DNA of 64,000 nucleotides. It comes from JAMQKA01 sp031569985. GTDB taxonomy: Bacteria; Bacteroidota; Rhodothermia; Balneolales; Balneolaceae. The notes below the pieces were generated by a model that had not been told where the DNA came from, ran no database searches, and saw nothing but the letters and a program-made list of their open reading frames with translations. Shown in pieces: positions 7,884 to 15,613 of this stretch (positions are counted from its first letter, which is position 1; the number at the start of each line of letters is the position of its first letter). Both the position numbers and the translations under genes were made by a program. The DNA lies in the NCBI RefSeq assembly GCF_031569985.1, contig NZ_JAMQKA010000030.1:1-64000 (forward strand). The letters run 5' to 3'.

Positions 7884-8690
7884 CTAATCGCTACTTTGTT
7901 TTGAATCATCCCATTTGGGTTTGTCAGGCATCATCCCAAGTTGGTTTTCTTTAAAATTAGAGGGGGTATTTGTTAAATACATATTAACCCCATCTGTCAA
8001 TGCGCGAATTATTTCTAGCTGGGCTTTACTTTGATTATCCTCTGGCAATGATTCGCTAATCTTTAGGGCTAAACTAATATTTTGAGTTATTACAAGTTTT
8101 TGATGATAGTCGCCCATCTTGATTATAGTTTTGTTATAGAGATAGAAAAATACGGCAGCAATAAATTCACTTAATAATCCTGCTCCTGTCGTTACATATG
8201 CAGGATTTGTTTTATCAAGAAACATTAAAACTATCCCGGTTATAATTATAATGAAACCTAGAATTGCAGCGACAGCAGACAATATGAAGCTTTTATTAGC
8301 CTGAACTTGAGTTTGAAGATAATACTTATCAAGATATTTAAAGTTAATCTTAACTAGATTCGTAAAAAAATTGTCTTCTAGTTCATTTTGCAGTTTTTCT
8401 GCCTCATTCTGTAATGATATTTGCTCAATAATTGGTTTTGATATATTCTTAAATTGAATCCAACGGGTAAAGTGATATGCACCGTAATAAAAGGTAGCCA
8501 CAAAGATCCCCATTAGAAGGCCCAGCCCAATTCCATATGTATAGATAAATATACCAGAGACGTTGAAAGGGTTTTCTAGAATTAAAGAGACACTAGCTAT
8601 AATTGTTATTACAGTTACCCACATGCCCCAAACTTTCCAAGAAAATTTTGGGCCCTCAATATTTTTTTTTCGTTTTTTCTGATCGATCAT
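7884..8690 (-). CDS. Four-TM protein resembling the TRADD-N-associated two-TM module
   Basis: 268 residues. TM segments lie at about 22-40, 50-70, 133-155 and 162-182, then a cytoplasmic tail. The central stretch from NFKYLDKYYLQTQVQA through GAGLLSEFIAAVFFYLYN and YHQKLVITQNISLALKISESLPE closely recalls, from memory, the module described as the cyanobacterial TRADD-N-associated 2-TM domain of predicted conflict/immune-like systems. That assignment needs a profile search. The ATG at 8690 is preceded by an A+T-rich region. It sits between tRNA-Leu and the IS30 fragment, next to a broken TPR gene, a context that fits a decayed defence or signalling island. Confidence 0.65.
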   Translation of the reverse strand: MIDQKKRKKNIEGPKFSWKVWGMWVTVITIIASVSLILENPFNVSGIFIYTYGIGLGLLMGIFVATFYYGAYHFTRWIQFKNISKPIIEQISLQNEAEKLQNELEDNFFTNLVKINFKYLDKYYLQTQVQANKSFILSAVAAILGFIIIITGIVLMFLDKTNPAYVTTGAGLLSEFIAAVFFYLYNKTIIKMGDYHQKLVITQNISLALKISESLPEDNQSKAQLEIIRALTDGVNMYLTNTPSNFKENQLGMMPDKPKWDDSKQSSD

Positions 8691-8826
8691 AACTAAGGAC
8701 TATATTTAACTTGGTAGAATAGCCAATATTTTTAATTCCCTTTTAATTTATATTTACAAGAAATTTTAAAAAAAGAAAATAATAGCCAAGTAATATTGTT
8801 TGTACCAATATTTGCACCCAAAATAG

Positions 8827-8860
8827 AAAACCCTTGTAAGCCAATGACTTACAAGGGTTT
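8827..8860 (-). terminator. Terminator of tRNA-Leu
   Basis: Perfect stem AAACCCTTGTAAG / CTTACAAGGGTTT, read on the minus strand 3 nt after the tRNA 3' end and followed by TTTTCTATTTT. A copy with compensatory changes lies at 5764-5800. Confidence 0.85.
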
Positions 8861-8863
8861 GAG

Positions 8864-8947
8864 TGCCCTGGACTGGAGTCGAACCAGCACTCCCCGAAGG
8901 GAACTGCCCCCTCAAGACAGCGCGTCTACCAATTCCGCCACCAGGGC
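8864..8947 (-). tRNA. tRNA-Leu (anticodon GAG)
   Basis: 84-nt cloverleaf with a long variable arm. The acceptor stem GCCCTGG pairs with CCAGGGC and is followed by discriminator A. The D arm has the TGGCGGAATTGGTAGACGC pattern. The anticodon stem is CTGTC/GGCAG around loop TTGAGGG, the variable-arm hairpin is GTTCCCTTCGGGGAG, and the T arm contains GGTTCGACTCC. CCA is not encoded (CTC follows). Reads CUC/CUU codons. Confidence 0.96.
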
Positions 8948-8984
8948 AAGGGGTTAATCATTAAACAAAGTCAAAAACTATATC

Positions 8985-9060
8985 GGGCAGTTCAACCTAG
9001 ATGCCAGGGAACTGTACCCTCAATCCGCCGGCTGGCGGATACCAACCCCGCCACCAGGGC
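8985..9060 (-). pseudogene. tRNA-Leu(GAG) relic interrupted by a palindrome
   Basis: Read on the minus strand this begins GCCCTGGTGGCGG then GTTGGTA, identical or nearly so to the intact tRNA. The anticodon arm is replaced by an 18-bp palindrome ATCCGCC-AGCC-GGCGGAT (9023-9040). The loop TTGAGGG and CAGTTCCC are still visible, after which the 3' half has degenerated and the acceptor strand is lost. It lies 37 nt upstream of the intact gene and is probably a dead tandem copy. Confidence 0.75.
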
Positions 9061-9116
9061 AAGGGGCAATAATCACATCAAAATTTAAAGGCTTCAAATA
9101 TAGTAGTTTTAATACT

Positions 9117-9271
9117 CAAATGACAAGCGCCTTTGTAGAATTAAATACCAAATTTCAATGAGCCAAATCACAAAGGAGCTAACCTTCATTCCCTCCCCGG
9201 GAGTGCAACTCCCCTGGAACAGGGCAGGCCATACTTAGCCTTTGATAAATTGAAATTTGGTGCTTGTCATT
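9117..9271. repeat. Imperfect long inverted repeat
   Basis: The arms are AAATGACAAGC...CCAAATTTCAAT (from 9117) and ATTGAAATTTGG-TGCTTGTCATTT (to 9271). The left arm carries a ~19-bp insertion. The centre contains CCCGGGAGTGCAACTCCCCTGG. Non-coding; it may be a small palindromic element between the tRNA region and the TPR gene. Confidence 0.4.
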
Positions 9272-9277
9272 TAGCTT

Positions 9278-9823
9278 TTACAGCTCGTCGAGCTGTCCCT
9301 GCACGTATTCGTTTTCGGGGTCCATCTTCTTGGCCTGCTCGTAGTATGAGCGCGCCTTCTCCCCCTGCCCGGCCCGCTGCATCAGGTCACCCATCAGGAT
9401 CCAGTTCTCCACATCTTTCGGGTTGTTGCGAATACGGTCCAGCAGGTAGCTGATCGCCTCGTTGCCCTGGTCGTTCATAATTTTGTGAAGCACCAGGTTC
9501 CGGTGGGCCGCGGGTGAATCATCCAGGTCGATCGCTTTCTTGAAGTCATCCTCGGCATCAGCGAGCTGTTCCAGCTGCAGCTGTGCAAAGCCACGCAGGT
9601 TGTAATACCCGCTCTTTTCCGGCTCCAGCTTAATAGCCTTGTCAAGAGCTTCAATGCTGGGTTCCCACTGGTTCAGCTTTTGGAATGTCATCGCTTCCAG
9701 GTGAAAACCATCGGCGGCCTGGGGCTCCATCTTTTGCAGGCTGTGGGCAATATCAAGTGCTTCGTCAAAGTCGCCTTCGCGCAATGATGCTAATCCTTCT
9801 TCCAGTGTTTCTTCGAAACTCAT
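9278..9823 (-). CDS. TPR-repeat protein
   Basis: 181 residues made almost wholly of tetratricopeptide repeats: about five helix pairs from residue 10 to 175, with W/L/G/Y and P positions typical of TPR (for example SGYYNLRGFAQLQLEQLADAE). No signal peptide or TM segment, so probably a cytoplasmic scaffold. The ATG at 9823 is the only sensible start. Single gene with a degenerate repeat tract upstream. The partner protein cannot be predicted. Confidence 0.85.
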   Translation of the reverse strand: MSFEETLEEGLASLREGDFDEALDIAHSLQKMEPQAADGFHLEAMTFQKLNQWEPSIEALDKAIKLEPEKSGYYNLRGFAQLQLEQLADAEDDFKKAIDLDDSPAAHRNLVLHKIMNDQGNEAISYLLDRIRNNPKDVENWILMGDLMQRAGQGEKARSYYEQAKKMDPENEYVQGQLDEL

Positions 9824-10236
9824 ACCATCGGTTTATTAAAGGTTTTATTTACAATGACCTAAAGATAAGGGATCAAAGACTAAATCACATACTATGAAAT
9901 GGGTAAATACCAAGGCCCAAATATCAAATTATAAATGGTCTTAAAGGTTGGAAAGTGTTGAAGTGTTGAGGAGTTGAGCTGTTGAGACGTTGAAGTGTTG
10001 ATCAAAAGGTCGAAGGTCTAAAAGTCCAAGGTCAAAAGGTGAACCCGACTCCCGGTGGATTTTCTTCAATGAAAAATGAATAGTATAAATGGGAAAAGAT
10101 CTGCGTTTAAAGGTAGGAGTCTTAAACGCAATGGAGGTATTCATTTTAGGTCAAGCCCAAATGAACACCACGCTAGGGAGTATTATAATAAGGATCTGTT
10201 AACCATAGTGACAGATAGAAAAGAGATGGGAGTAAT
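9824..10236. repeat. Gene-free gap with degenerate 8-bp and 7-bp tandem tracts
   Basis: At about 9951-9998 an 8-bp unit repeats imperfectly (GTGTTGAA, GTGTTGAG, GAGTTGAG, CTGTTGAG, ACGTTGAA, GTGTTGAT). It passes straight into a 7-bp tract at 10003-10040 (GGTCGAA, GGTCTAA, AAGTCCA, AGGTCAA). Virtually the same 8+7 combination recurs at 36041-36130. No gene is apparent elsewhere in the gap. Confidence 0.7.
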
Positions 10237-10506
10237 TTATTTCTTCTTTTCCGAGCTCTCCTTTTCTTCCTCGTCGGTAATTTCTTCGTATTCTGCCTCT
10301 TCTATCTGCTCGAAATGCTTTTGGGAGTTCCCTGAAGAGCGTCCCCGGTTCTGTTGAGAGCGCTGCTGTTGCTGCTGGTTGAAAACGGAATAGAAAAACT
10401 CAGCTCCCGATCGCTGCTTCCGTTTGGCAGGGGAGCCCAGGAACAACCTGCTGATGATCTTAACCAGGAAGTAGACAATGACAATAAATAAGATAGTGCG
10501 TAACAT
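10237..10506 (-). CDS. DUF4834 family membrane protein
   Basis: 89 residues from ATG 10506. One N-terminal TM helix (about 3-22) is followed by a basic and then strongly charged, Gln/Glu-rich tail ending in EKKK, the layout of the DUF4834 family of Bacteroidota. A longer frame upstream runs into the kinase gene; the start at 10506 lies 2 nt beyond the kinase stop codon, showing tight translational coupling. Last gene of the folB-folK-dNK operon. Function unknown. Confidence 0.78.
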   Translation of the reverse strand: MLRTILFIVIVYFLVKIISRLFLGSPAKRKQRSGAEFFYSVFNQQQQQRSQQNRGRSSGNSQKHFEQIEEAEYEEITDEEEKESSEKKK

Positions 10507-10507
10507 G

Positions 10508-11152
10508 CTAGCTGGGTACAATATGAATGTGAGTGTTGCCGCGTATCGGCTGATCAAAAATCTGTTCGTCTATATAATCTAAGTGTTTTTCATTACTAAC
10601 AAAATCTATATCACTGGTATTAATGATGATAAGCGGTGATTTATTGTAGTGATAGAAGAAATGATTATAAGCATCGCTTAGTTCCTGCAGGTATTCACGC
10701 GTAATCTGGCGTTCGTAGTCGCGGTCGCGCTCCCGGATGTTTTCCATCAGCCGGTCGACGGAGGCCTGCAGGTAGATCACCAGGTCGGGCTGGGCGGAAA
10801 TGCCGGTCATGACATGGTAGATCGAATCGTACAGCGAAAGTTCATCCTCATTCAGGTTCAGCCGGGCAAAAATCCGGTCCTTCTCAAACAGGTAGTCCGA
10901 GATGGTGAGATCATGGAACAGGTCTTTGCTCGTCAAGTTTTGCTGCTGTTTGAACCGGCTGGCCAGGAAAGCCATCTGCGTGGGAAAGGCGTAGCGGTCG
11001 CGGTCTTCATAGAACTTGGGCAAGAACGGGTTCTCTTCAAACTGCTCAAGCATCAGGCGGGCGTTGTGGCGCTCGGTCAGGAGCTTGGCCAGTGACGTCT
11101 TGCCAACCCCGATCACCCCTTCAACGGCGATAAAATCGAACTCGTTTTCCAT
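10508..11152 (-). CDS. Deoxynucleoside kinase
   Basis: 214 residues from ATG 11152. The P-loop GVIGVGKT is at residues 12-19. The family motifs follow: a FxENPFLPKFY-type substrate segment, the DLTISDYLFEKDRIFA region and the arginine-rich lid RERDRDYERQI. It phosphorylates deoxynucleosides in the salvage pathway in the cytoplasm; substrate preference cannot be read from sequence. The frame extends upstream inside folK but without homology, and ATG 11152 lies 4 nt past the folK stop codon. The folK-dNK pairing is common in this phylum. Confidence 0.9.
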   Translation of the reverse strand: MENEFDFIAVEGVIGVGKTSLAKLLTERHNARLMLEQFEENPFLPKFYEDRDRYAFPTQMAFLASRFKQQQNLTSKDLFHDLTISDYLFEKDRIFARLNLNEDELSLYDSIYHVMTGISAQPDLVIYLQASVDRLMENIRERDRDYERQITREYLQELSDAYNHFFYHYNKSPLIIINTSDIDFVSNEKHLDYIDEQIFDQPIRGNTHIHIVPS

Positions 11153-11156
11153 AATT

Positions 11157-11645
11157 CTACCACGATAGCTTGGTTTTATGAATGATGAGTGAGGGGGCCT
11201 GCCTGACGAGATCGTCCACGGGCTGGCGGGTTTCCGGATCAACCCAGCCTGGATTAAGCTCCCTGAGCGGTAATAGTACAAACAGCCGCCTCCTGTATTC
11301 AGGATGGGGAATTATAAGATTATCCTTTTGAATCACCAAGTCATCATAGGCGATAATGTCAAGATCGATGGTTCGCGGTGACCAGCGGGGGTGGTCGGCA
11401 GGGCGCCCGTGCTCGGCTTCATACTCCTTCAGCCTGCGGATAAAAGGAGAGGGCGCAAGGTCGGTTTGTAGAGTGATCACGGCGTTGAAAAAATTCCGTT
11501 CCGAGGGTCCGACCGGTTCACATATATAAATAGAAGAGAACGTGATGGTAGATTTGGAGAGCTCTGCCAGGAATGATTTGGCTTTTGAGAGGTGACGAAG
11601 CCGGTCCCCTACATTGGAACCAACGCCTATAATTGCCGTTGCCAT
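11157..11645 (-). CDS. folK: 2-amino-4-hydroxy-6-hydroxymethyldihydropteridine pyrophosphokinase
   Basis: HPPK of 162 residues. It transfers pyrophosphate from ATP to hydroxymethyl-dihydropterin in folate synthesis. Visible marks are the N-terminal IIGVGSNVGDRLRHL, the FNAVITLQT segment and the signature RPADHPRWSPRTIDLDIIAYD with the metal-binding DxD. Normal length. Overlaps folB by 19 bp at its 5' end, so the two are co-translated. Confidence 0.96.
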   Translation of the reverse strand: MATAIIGVGSNVGDRLRHLSKAKSFLAELSKSTITFSSIYICEPVGPSERNFFNAVITLQTDLAPSPFIRRLKEYEAEHGRPADHPRWSPRTIDLDIIAYDDLVIQKDNLIIPHPEYRRRLFVLLPLRELNPGWVDPETRQPVDDLVRQAPSLIIHKTKLSW

Positions 11646-11992
11646 GTCATTATTACTTCTGAGAATTTTGTTTTGGTCTGTAGTGGGGGATTCAGCTTGC
11701 GGAGGCTGACCTCAAGGTGTATAACCTCGGGGAATTGTTCAAACAGGGCTTCGCCAATCATGTAGGTCAGTGTTTCAATGAGTTTTTGGGATGGCCCCTC
11801 CATCACGCTGCGGACAATGGCTTCTACCTCCTCATAATTGACTGTTTTGTCAAGATCATCGGTTTGTCCCGCACCCCGCAAATCCAGTGAAAACTCCAAG
11901 TCTATTTCAAAATCGTTGCCGTTGGTCCGCTCTTCCTCATAAAAGCCGTGGCGAGCGTGATACTGAAGTCCGTTAAGCCTAAGCGTATCCAT
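11627..11992 (-). CDS. folB: Dihydroneopterin aldolase
   Basis: 121 residues, the usual size. It makes hydroxymethyl-dihydropterin, the substrate of FolK encoded directly downstream. Family marks: LNGLQYHARHGFYEEER with the pterin-binding Glu, the YEEVEAIV segment and KLIETLTYMIGEAL, ending in a LRKLNPP motif. First gene of the folB-folK-dNK-DUF4834 operon. A degenerate 7-bp repeat tract lies just upstream (11998-12056). Confidence 0.95.
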   Translation of the reverse strand: MDTLRLNGLQYHARHGFYEEERTNGNDFEIDLEFSLDLRGAGQTDDLDKTVNYEEVEAIVRSVMEGPSQKLIETLTYMIGEALFEQFPEVIHLEVSLRKLNPPLQTKTKFSEVIMTWQRQL

Positions 11993-11997
11993 TCGTC

Positions 11998-12148
11998 TTG
12001 AGTCGCAGGTCTAAGGTCAAAAAGGTCGAAGGTCTGTAAGGTCAAAAGTCTAAAGTAAGGCGCTGAATTGCAGAACAGTGGCAACTAATAAATAAAGAAG
12101 CACTAACTTGGAACCAATTCCTAATCCTCAATTTTTAATTCCTAATTC
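11998..12148. repeat. Degenerate heptamer tracts between folB and dnaA
   Basis: Two tracts with 7-bp periodicity: variants of AGGTCTA/AAGGTCA at 12005-12056 and AATTCCT repeats at 12117-12151. They separate two genes on the same strand. The same motifs occur at 3.58, 4.46, 10.0, 36.1 and 63.1 kb. Confidence 0.65.
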
Positions 12149-13597
12149 CTAAAGACTAGCCACTTCTATTTTCTGGTGTAGCTCTTCAACAATGCGTTTG
12201 TGCTTGGGACTCGTCTGCATTCGCTCCTCCACGGTTTGGATGGCATGGATCACGGTTGAGTGATCGCGTCCGCCAAAGTGCAGGCCGATCGTCTTCAGGC
12301 TGGAATCCGTAAACTGCTTGGCCAAGTACATTGCAATTTGCCGTGCCTCCACAATCTCCTGCTTCCGCGTCTTCTCGCGCACCTTGTTGGTGTCGATGCC
12401 GAAATATTCACAAACATAATTTTGGATCGATTCGATGGAGATCTGTGTATTTGACTCCTTGACCATATCCTTTAGCACCCGCTTGGCCATTGCCAGGTCC
12501 AGGTCGTCCTCATGCTGTAGCGAGGCGTGTGCCAACAGCTTGATAATAGCTCCTTCGAGGTCACGCACGTTCGATTTGAAGTTGTGGGCGATAAATTCGA
12601 GAATATCGTGGGAGAGCTCAATGCCGTTGTCGAGCGCCTTCTTTTCGAGGATAGCGTATCGCGTTTCATACTCGGGAATCTGCAGGTCGGCGCTCAGTCC
12701 CCAGCTAAAGCGTGATATCAACCGTTCTTCAATGTCAGGAATTTCACGGGGTGCGCGGTCACTGCTTAATATAATCTGTTTACCATCCTGGTGGAGGGCA
12801 TTAAAAATATGAAAGAATTCCTCCTGCGTTTTCTCTTTACCGCTAAAAAACTGGATGTCGTCAATGATCAATACATCGATCTGCCGGTAAAACATTGAAA
12901 ACTCGCTGGCCCGGTTATTCCGGATAGACTGCACAAATTCATTGGTAAAAGTCTCAGAAGATATATATACAACAGACTTATCGTCCCCAAACTCCTGCTT
13001 GATTTTATTGCCAATACTCTGAATCAAGTGGGTTTTCCCGAGACCGGTACCCCCATATAAAAAGAAAGGGTTAAATGAGTTGCTGCCAGGGTTCTCAGAA
13101 ATAGCAATGGCTGCCGAACGAGCCAGGCGGTTGCAATCACCTTCGATGAACCGTTCAAAAACGTAATTGCTGTTCAGGTTCGGATCGATCGAAGTTTTCC
13201 GAATGCCTGGAATTACGAACGGGTTCTCTATTTTCCCAGGGTTGTATTCTGCATATCCATCCATCTCCTGTTCCTTTTTATTAGGCGGCATCGGGCGTTG
13301 GGGGAGACGTACGGAGCGCGTACCAGTGTCATCCTCTGATTTCTCCAAGACTACAGAATATTCCAGCTTACCATTATCACCTAAAACCTTTGCCAACGTT
13401 GAGCGCAACATCCCATAATAATGTTCTTCCAACCATTCGTACCAAAACTGGCTGGGAACTTGAATTGTTAAGGTGTTCTCCTCGAGCTTAACAGGTTTTA
13501 TTGGTTCAAACCACGATTTATATTTCTGATAGCTGATGTTGTCCTGAATAATTTCGAGACAGTTCTCCCATGCTGTATCAGCGGAATTAATACTCAA
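12149..13597 (-). CDS. dnaA: Chromosomal replication initiator DnaA
   Basis: 482 residues with all four domains. Domain I covers about 1-85 and a linker runs to about 135. The AAA+ core has Walker A GGTGLGKT (182-189), Walker B LIIDDIQF (243-250) and the sensor-I region ILSSDRAPREI. Domain IV ends with the DnaA-box-binding signature GGRDHSTVIHA (442-452). It binds DnaA boxes and opens oriC. Three TTATCCACA boxes lie in the 400 bp directly upstream, so autoregulation is likely. ATG 13597 is the family start, with GAGG about 10 nt upstream. Confidence 0.98.
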   Translation of the reverse strand: MSINSADTAWENCLEIIQDNISYQKYKSWFEPIKPVKLEENTLTIQVPSQFWYEWLEEHYYGMLRSTLAKVLGDNGKLEYSVVLEKSEDDTGTRSVRLPQRPMPPNKKEQEMDGYAEYNPGKIENPFVIPGIRKTSIDPNLNSNYVFERFIEGDCNRLARSAAIAISENPGSNSFNPFFLYGGTGLGKTHLIQSIGNKIKQEFGDDKSVVYISSETFTNEFVQSIRNNRASEFSMFYRQIDVLIIDDIQFFSGKEKTQEEFFHIFNALHQDGKQIILSSDRAPREIPDIEERLISRFSWGLSADLQIPEYETRYAILEKKALDNGIELSHDILEFIAHNFKSNVRDLEGAIIKLLAHASLQHEDDLDLAMAKRVLKDMVKESNTQISIESIQNYVCEYFGIDTNKVREKTRKQEIVEARQIAMYLAKQFTDSSLKTIGLHFGGRDHSTVIHAIQTVEERMQTSPKHKRIVEELHQKIEVASL

Positions 13598-13997
13598 TCC
13601 CTTGACCTCCTCAAAGATAAAATTAGGGTTCTACACTATAGATTACTAAACGATTACTAAGACAGTTATCCACACAAATAGGGGCAACTCCTCCTTTAAT
13701 ACTGACACGAAAATCATAATTTCAGGGACAGATGTCAAAAAAAACTCGGTGGGTGTTTCAAAAGTTATCCACAATCCATTAAACAGTGTAACTTATTGGG
13801 GCGCAATAGTTTATTATTTTTGCAATGTTTTTGTAAAAAATGGCTTGACACCGCATAATAATCTTCTAACAATGATTTTACCTTAACCTAACACTAAAAG
13901 ACGGACTGAAAAAAACTTTTCAACAAGTTATCCACATTAAATTAACAGTGTGGATTTTGCATTGTTATGCAAAAGGTGAGATGGCTTTTAGGGGGGA
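13598..13997. other. Probable chromosomal origin (oriC)
   Basis: The gap between dnaA and prmC holds three exact DnaA boxes TTATCCACA in the same orientation (13666-13674, 13765-13773, 13928-13936), and a related TGTGGATTT near 13949. Between the second and third boxes lies an A+T-rich stretch (about 13795-13900) that could be the unwinding element. Location next to dnaA is the most common place for oriC in this phylum. GC-skew over the whole chromosome would settle it. Confidence 0.75.
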
Positions 13998-14867
13998 TTA
14001 TTGGGCTATTACAGCCTTTATAAAACGTTCTTTTTGTTCGTAGTCCTGCACGATTGAGACTTCCCATTTTTGGGGATCGAAAAACGCTTTTATCTGGTGG
14101 GCGTGCAGTTCGTGCAATTCAAGGTATAGCCTCCCATTTGATTTTAAATGCTGCTCGGCACAATCGATGATGCTTCGGTAGGTGGTTTCCATATCTTCGG
14201 TGAACAGTGCCGTCGCAGGTTCATGGTCAACAACCTGTTTTTCCAGAGCGTCTTTTTCTTCCGGCAATACGTAGGGTGGGTTGGAGACAATAAGGTCAAA
14301 AGGCCCTACCAGGGAAAGTTCTTTCCAGTTGTGAATATCTCCATTTAGAAAGTTGATACCCAGTTCCAGGTTTTGGGCATTTTCTCGGGCTACTTCCAGC
14401 GCCGCCTCTGATATATCCACGGCCTGCAGGTTCCACTTGGGGCGTTCCTGTTTTAGGGCAATGGGGATGCACCCCGATCCTGTCCCGATGTCAAGGATGT
14501 CCCGTTCTGCTTCCGGGTCCGGGAAGTGATCCAGTATGATCTCCACCAGCTGTTCGGTTTCAATACGCGGGATCAGCACCTCAGGGGTAACCTTGAGACG
14601 AGCATTCATAAAATCAGTAAACCCGATAATATATTGAAGCGGTTCATGACTGGCACGGCGTTTCACTAATGGACGAAGCTCATCGAGCTCACCCGGAGAG
14701 AGTGGGCGATCGAACTTCAGGTACAGGTCAAGCCGTTTGATGTCAAGCACTTCGGCAAGCAGCCATTCTATGCTGTGGCGGGGGTCGGGGATCTCCCTCT
14801 TCTTAAAATAATCGGTGCCCCATTCAAGCATCGACAGGACAGTCCAGTCCCGGGGCGCGTTGCTCAT
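13998..14867 (-). CDS. prmC: Release factor glutamine methyltransferase PrmC
   Basis: 289 residues. Methylates the GGQ glutamine of peptide release factors using SAM. The N-terminal helical domain (about 1-85) is followed by the PRIETEQLVE motif, the SAM-binding DIGTGSGC (126-133) and the catalytic NPPY (196-199). Length is normal. Transcribed away from the origin gap toward dnaA, 12 bp downstream of the 130-residue gene at 14880, with which it probably forms an operon. Confidence 0.95.
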   Translation of the reverse strand: MSNAPRDWTVLSMLEWGTDYFKKREIPDPRHSIEWLLAEVLDIKRLDLYLKFDRPLSPGELDELRPLVKRRASHEPLQYIIGFTDFMNARLKVTPEVLIPRIETEQLVEIILDHFPDPEAERDILDIGTGSGCIPIALKQERPKWNLQAVDISEAALEVARENAQNLELGINFLNGDIHNWKELSLVGPFDLIVSNPPYVLPEEKDALEKQVVDHEPATALFTEDMETTYRSIIDCAEQHLKSNGRLYLELHELHAHQIKAFFDPQKWEVSIVQDYEQKERFIKAVIAQ

Positions 14868-14879
14868 AGGAAGGTAAGT

Positions 14880-15272
14880 TTAAGATTGCTCTTCTTCAGA
14901 ACTGGTTTCTTGCACTTCTTGAACGGTGAGGCCAAATCGCTTGGAGAAGTCGAGGATGAAATCTGTAACCTCGTCATCAATCGTTCGTTTTTCCTCATCC
15001 AGGGAACTCCCGCGAAAGCCCATGCGGCCACCGGTTTTCTTAAGCTCAAAACGATTTTCCTTACCGGTGCACTCAATAACGCAGGTCAGTGTAACACTGG
15101 CGTTGATCTGTTTTTCATATTCTTCATAAACAGCAACGTGGACCACATCATTGTGATCAGAAGATTCGTATTTGTACAAATATTTTGGTTCAATTTCCCT
15201 GAAAAGTTGTTCAGGCATACGGTGTAGTGTACCCGCCGGACCAAAGACCAAAAATTTGCTGATTGTACTCAT
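14880..15272 (-). CDS. Conserved hypothetical protein upstream of prmC
   Basis: 130 residues, soluble, no signal or TM segment. It starts MSTISKFLVFGPAGT and has a beta-rich middle (VTLTCVIECTGKENRFEL) and an acidic C-terminus rich in Glu and Ser. No family is recognised. The 12-bp gap to prmC and shared strand imply co-transcription. Codon use looks like its neighbours. Confidence 0.7.
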   Translation of the reverse strand: MSTISKFLVFGPAGTLHRMPEQLFREIEPKYLYKYESSDHNDVVHVAVYEEYEKQINASVTLTCVIECTGKENRFELKKTGGRMGFRGSSLDEEKRTIDDEVTDFILDFSKRFGLTVQEVQETSSEEEQS

Positions 15273-15613
15273 ATTTTTTGTAAAGATCTGGATTGGTTTG
15301 ATAAGATACTAAACAGCCTGAATAAACGTCTTATCTGGACAATAGTCAAATTTGAGTGAATCAAATCTGCTATTGGGTAAAACCGTGATTAAACCTGATC
15401 CTGCTAATATGTAAGCACTGTTTGAACATTCGTATCAACCATTAGTGACACACCTTTTATATATGGTCAAAAAAGTGATTGAGCGTTTCCAGGCTACGCA
15501 GCGTGCTCAGGGTTATGGGAAAAGTAGCTGATTCGTACCTGTAGCAGTTGCATCGACCCACCAATTTTTATACCTACCGTTGTTTCACTCAAACAGTAAT
15601 CAAACTTTATCCT
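15273..15613. other. Divergent intergenic region
   Basis: No gene or clear repeat; A+T-rich. It must hold the promoters for the divergent genes at 15272 (minus) and 15614 (plus). Confidence 0.4.
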
